From the NCBI GenBank assembly GCA_019009955.1, contig CM032229.1, forward strand, positions 83,928,501 through 83,992,500: a DNA stretch of 64,000 nt, written 5' to 3'. The stretch comes from Riptortus pedestris (Eukaryota > Arthropoda > Insecta > Hemiptera > Alydidae). The notes below the pieces were generated by a model. The model had not been told where the DNA came from. It ran no database searches and worked only from the letters and a program-made list of their open reading frames with translations. A program made the position numbers and the translations under genes. Numbering within the stretch: the first letter of the stretch is position 1; the number at the start of each line of letters is the position of its first letter. This document shows positions 63,809 through 64,000 of this stretch, piece by piece.

Positions 63809-64000
63809 TTTAGCAGACACCTCTGAAGGGAAATCAGCTATTGAAGTTGCACTCTTGACGTGATTTTCGCACAATTTCCTCAAATGTCGATATGACGATT
63901 ACTAAATATCAAGTTCGTTAATGGTTGAAATCCGGTAGGAGGAAAGGAGGGTTAGAGGGGTAAATTCAAAAATTTGAAATTTTATTCAGATTAAAAATAT
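63809..64000 (+). mobile_element. PAL family copy, cut by the window edge
   Basis: TTTAGCAGACACCTCTGAAG GGAAATCAGCTATTGAAG is a decayed palindromic end. TTGACGTGATTTTCGCAC follows. The copy then lacks the TA tract and the GACCGCTAGAGCGG block, and passes to AAGTTCGTTAATGGTTGAAA and GGAGGGTTAGAGGGG. Confidence 0.75.

Overview
The window looks like AT-rich nuclear DNA of an invertebrate, most likely an arthropod. This is inferred from its transposon mix: tRNA-derived SINEs, Penelope-type GIY-YIG retroelements, an R2-clade LINE fragment, Helitron-like elements, a Tc1/mariner deletion derivative with a helix-turn-helix domain common in arthropod genomes, and a hAT remnant. There are no operons, long host ORFs, rRNA genes, functional tRNA genes or CRISPR arrays. 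Most long frames in the window are simple-sequence or chance frames. The species cannot be named from the sequence.

Layout. 1-17 kb: sparse DNA with a LINE reverse-transcriptase fragment (4.1-4.4 kb), five SINE copies, a 47-bp minisatellite (9.3-10.2 kb), two copies of a homopolymer-rich retroposon, and one compact GC-rich segment (16.86-17.05 kb, minus strand) that reads like an internal coding exon with splice sites. 17-27 kb: mostly unassigned AT-rich DNA, one SINE, one copy of a 450-bp repeat and a weak core-promoter candidate. 27-34 kb: members of an abundant MITE-like family named here PAL, whose end carries a 20-bp perfect palindrome, plus a Helitron-like element and an LTR-like block. 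36-38.3 kb: an R2-clade LINE 3' fragment followed directly by a GIY-YIG endonuclease and its 3' UTR. 40-52 kb: more PAL copies, an inverted SINE, a possible exon at 43.2 kb and a 540-bp inverted-repeat element at 45 kb. 52-56.5 kb: a transposon nest, with a 5'-truncated Penelope-like element inserted in the (TA)n tract of a PAL copy, next to a mariner deletion derivative and a hAT remnant with a perfect 8-bp target duplication. 57.8-61.6 kb: a GC-rich block, a small foldback sharing its 3' sequence with the 37-kb element, and a 2-kb Helitron-like element with an internal 3x 298-bp tandem repeat. 62.2-64 kb: two more PAL copies and a SINE.

The window therefore reads as intergenic or long-intron DNA built by successive transposition. 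The only host coding evidence is the 16.9-kb minus-strand exon (moderate) and the 43.2-kb frame (weak). If the exon is real, much of the surrounding sequence may be intron of a large minus-strand gene. No new cellular system is evident. The observations most worth checking are the PAL family, the R2/GIY-YIG juxtaposition and the candidate exon.
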